A DNA stretch of 14,980 nt from Bacteroidales bacterium. GTDB lineage: Bacteria > Bacteroidota > Bacteroidia > Bacteroidales > JALTDM01. Below the pieces are notes generated by a model. It saw nothing but the letters and a program-made list of their open reading frames with translations, was not told the DNA's origin and searched no databases. The stretch is from assembly GCA_027074135.1 (NCBI GenBank), contig JALTDM010000356.1:1-14980 (forward strand). The letters are read 5' to 3'. The translations under genes were made by a program, and so were the position numbers. Below are positions 13,168 through 14,980 of this stretch, piece by piece; within the stretch, counting starts at the first letter, position 1; each line of letters begins with the position of its first letter.

Positions 13168-14980
13168 TTATTCACTAATCTTATTCGCCACCATCACCAC
13201 TCCAGCTGCTATCAGCCCGTATTTGAGCAGGTCGCCCATACCCGCAAACTTTTCGTCAGTCTTACCTTGATTGTAAGCATCATCTATTTGGTGTTCGAGG
13301 TCGGCAAGTACCTCACGGCGATCATTTTCGGGCAAGCTGTCCAGAGCTTTCTTGAGCTTACGGGACACCTTGAGGTTTACCCTACTTTCGTTATATGCAG
13401 GCTTGAATACATAATAGAGCAGAGCCATTATGGCAGCGGTTGCCACTGCAGTAACGGCTATCAAAGCCACTACCGGAACGGCACTCAGTCCGAAAAAACG
13501 CTTTACGCTGTCTATGGCACTGTCCACCTTATCCTTAATGACAAAGTACGAACGGTAGCGGTTTATGAGCTCTTGGTGTCTCATCACCGTATCGGCAATG
13601 AGCTTTACCTTACTGCGGTAGAAGCGGAATGTATCGCTGTCCAGCTTGCCCGTTGCGTGCAGCAAGTTCATCTTATACACCACTTGGGACAGCATTATCA
13701 TGGTATTGATGTCATTGCGGAGAGTTTTGTTTATCAGGCTTTCGGTATCGGATTTGGTAGGCATGGGTTTCTTTCGCACCTTGAAGTATCCGCTGGCCAC
13801 ATACACATAATGGTATTTAGTTGTAAAATCCGGTATGATTACATACCACGTATAGCCGTCCACTTTATGGCTCCACAGACCTGCCACCGTACCGAATGAT
13901 TCACTATTGCGGGCGGTTTTTATCACCTGTCCGCCCAGTCCCGGAGCGGTCCTTATGTTTACCGCACCCTTGCCGGCAAAAGCCTCCCAGCCGGCATACT
14001 TACTTTTGATTACATTTCCCATAGTAGTACCATTTAATAAGTTAACATTATCATCAATCCCGGAAAGTCCGGAATCTTTAATTAATTTGTTGTTAAAAAA
14101 AGTTTTACCGTTTGCAACATTTGTATTATATTTGTTGTCTATATAATGTAGAAGTTCTTGAAATTTTTTTTCAAAGCCGGTGGAGGACCTGGGGGAGTTA
14201 CCCCATAAAAAGGCAACCTCCATCGGCTTTTTTATATAAAGTAATCTGTCTGTATCTACCCAATCTTTTATATTGTCTAATTCCCTTCTGTGTAAAGTTC
14301 TAATATCTGCTACATAAGCATTATTGTCTGTTGATAATTTTATGCCTAACATCAACAGCCCGCTGGTATCTTTTTCTTTATGAACAATATTTGTTACAAA
14401 AGATAATATCTTGTTCTGTTTGTCATAGTTATATTTAAAAATCATTATTATAGAGCTTTGAGGCAGTAACATGAGCTCATCTTTTAATATTTGGTGGGTT
14501 TTAAGTTTTTTTCTGAATCTAAAAAAAGATATTTTTAGATTATACTTCTTTTTATTCCAAGGCAATGTTACTATGCCTAAAAAAATATCAAAATCGTCAT
14601 GATGTTTTTCTTTTGATTTATTATAAAATTCAGATATTTTCAATTTATAATCCGGAGCATACTTTATTATTTTGATTACATTTCCCATAGTAGTACCATT
14701 TAATAAGTTAACATTATCATCAATCCCGGAAAGACCGCCGGTACCCGGCAAATGTTCCGGAAAAAATTTTTCTTTCCCTGCAACCTTTTTGTCTATAAAA
14801 TCGTATATTTGTGTGAGGATTTTTTTTGAATCCTCATTGAAGCCCTCGGCTCCGGCACTGTCGCCCTTGGTTATGGATACGAGGGCTTCTTTATTTATGT
14901 ATAATATTGTATTCCACTTATACCTGATTTTATTAAAGATATTGTTTAATTTTCTTTTATGAAGTGTTGCAATACTATAA
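13168..14980 (-). CDS. Polyvalent protein: repeated MuF-C/PBECR-like modules, SH3-like domain, membrane tail; 5' end outside window
   Basis: 603 residues are visible and the frame is open to the right edge; the TTG at 14751 is not the start. Numbered from the first codon in the window: residues 1-81, end of module A; 82-103, linker (GLSGIDDNVNLL...GNVIK); 104-303, module B; 304-325, second linker; about 328-404, bacterial SH3-like domain (VNIRTAPGLGGQVI...GYFKVRKK); 410-480, helices; 499-524 and 583-599, hydrophobic helices. Modules A and B are homologous (IATLHKRKL against IRTLHRREL, then LYIxK and GF). Module B resembles phage MuF C-terminal or PBECR nuclease-like domains: HQILKDELMLLP, LMLGIKL, a Thr-His-Arg end. 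That identity is a guess from pattern. Module B is AT-rich and the C-terminal part is not. It may be a virion-delivered or exported effector. Confidence 0.75.
   Translation of the reverse strand, partial: YSIATLHKRKLNNIFNKIRYKWNTILYINKEALVSITKGDSAGAEGFNEDSKKILTQIYDFIDKKVAGKEKFFPEHLPGTGGLSGIDDNVNLLNGTTMGNVIKIIKYAPDYKLKISEFYNKSKEKHHDDFDIFLGIVTLPWNKKKYNLKISFFRFRKKLKTHQILKDELMLLPQSSIIMIFKYNYDKQNKILSFVTNIVHKEKDTSGLLMLGIKLSTDNNAYVADIRTLHRRELDNIKDWVDTDRLLYIKKPMEVAFLWGNSPRSSTGFEKKFQELLHYIDNKYNTNVANGKTFFNNKLIKDSGLSGIDDNVNLLNGTTMGNVIKSKYAGWEAFAGKGAVNIRTAPGLGGQVIKTARNSESFGTVAGLWSHKVDGYTWYVIIPDFTTKYHYVYVASGYFKVRKKPMPTKSDTESLINKTLRNDINTMIMLSQVVYKMNLLHATGKLDSDTFRFYRSKVKLIADTVMRHQELINRYRSYFVIKDKVDSAIDSVKRFFGLSAVPVVALIAVTAVATAAIMALLYYVFKPAYNESRVNLKVSRKLKKALDSLPENDRREVLADLEHQIDDAYNQGKTDEKFAGMGDLLKYGLIAAGVVMVANKISE
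14005..14070 (-). repeat. Linker repeat, copy 2
   Basis: 66 bp encoding a 22-residue linker. It is identical to 14671-14736 except for one base, while the flanks diverge immediately. The copies are exactly 666 bp (222 codons) apart, in frame. Confidence 0.95.
14671..14736 (-). repeat. Linker repeat, copy 1
   Basis: Partner of 14005-14070. It joins the end of module A to module B. The shared reading frame keeps the protein open after recombination between copies. Confidence 0.95.

Noticed and set aside
13267..13899. 210-aa plus-strand frame opposite the large right-edge gene
   Set aside because: Antisense shadow; the minus strand shows a clear SH3-like domain and membrane helices over the same bases.

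Overview
This looks like a piece of a mobile genetic element, an integrated phage-like or integrative element, in a Bacteroidota host. Nearly every recognisable promoter carries the Bacteroidota -7 box TAnnTTTG (TATCTTTG, TATATTTG, TACCTTTG, TAACTTTG), and Shine-Dalgarno sequences are mostly absent. A tyrosine recombinase, a VapE/D5-like superfamily 3 helicase, a divergent repressor pair, a split OLD-like nuclease and a polyvalent phage-type protein fit such an element. I see no capsid, portal, terminase, tail, relaxase or Zot gene, so the element's class stays open.

Layout. 3-758: 3' part of a tyrosine recombinase, followed by a gene-free stretch with a cluster of GTTACTCG motifs (att-like or origin-like) and a GTTAAT-N3-ATTAAC palindrome that recurs twice more. 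1105-2303: AT-rich three-gene operon (minus) ending in a PIN-domain nuclease. 2500-3069: first copy of a duplicated gene. 3406-4860: an unknown gene, then two divergent membrane-anchored coiled-coil proteins. 5200-5967: XRE-type repressor facing a small HTH-like gene across a shared operator. 6051-8389: unknown genes, a pair of competing RNA hairpins and the SF3 helicase. 8396-9352: promoter plus palindrome, a small DUF4248-like HTH protein and the second copy of the duplicated gene. 9532-11700: minus-strand operon of an ABC-type ATPase, a TOPRIM protein and a DEDD-type exonuclease, with a 24-bp palindrome upstream. 11746-12195: phosphoribosyltransferase. 12319-12732: a small gene behind a leader that can fold into an elaborate pseudoknot. 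12835-13026: small two-helix membrane protein. 13168 to the right edge: a large protein with repeated toxin-like modules joined by near-identical linkers, then an SH3-like domain and C-terminal membrane helices.

Between the genes lie low-complexity arrays built from three word families: R1 (7-mers such as AAAGTTC), R2 (7-mers such as AACAACT) and R3 (8-mers such as ACATTAGC). They keep the same strand orientation and the order R1-R2-R3 whichever way the neighbouring genes point. The observations most worth following are the pseudoknotted leader RNA (12578-12721), the module-and-linker architecture of the right-edge protein, the ATPase-TOPRIM-exonuclease operon, and the repeated operator-like palindromes.
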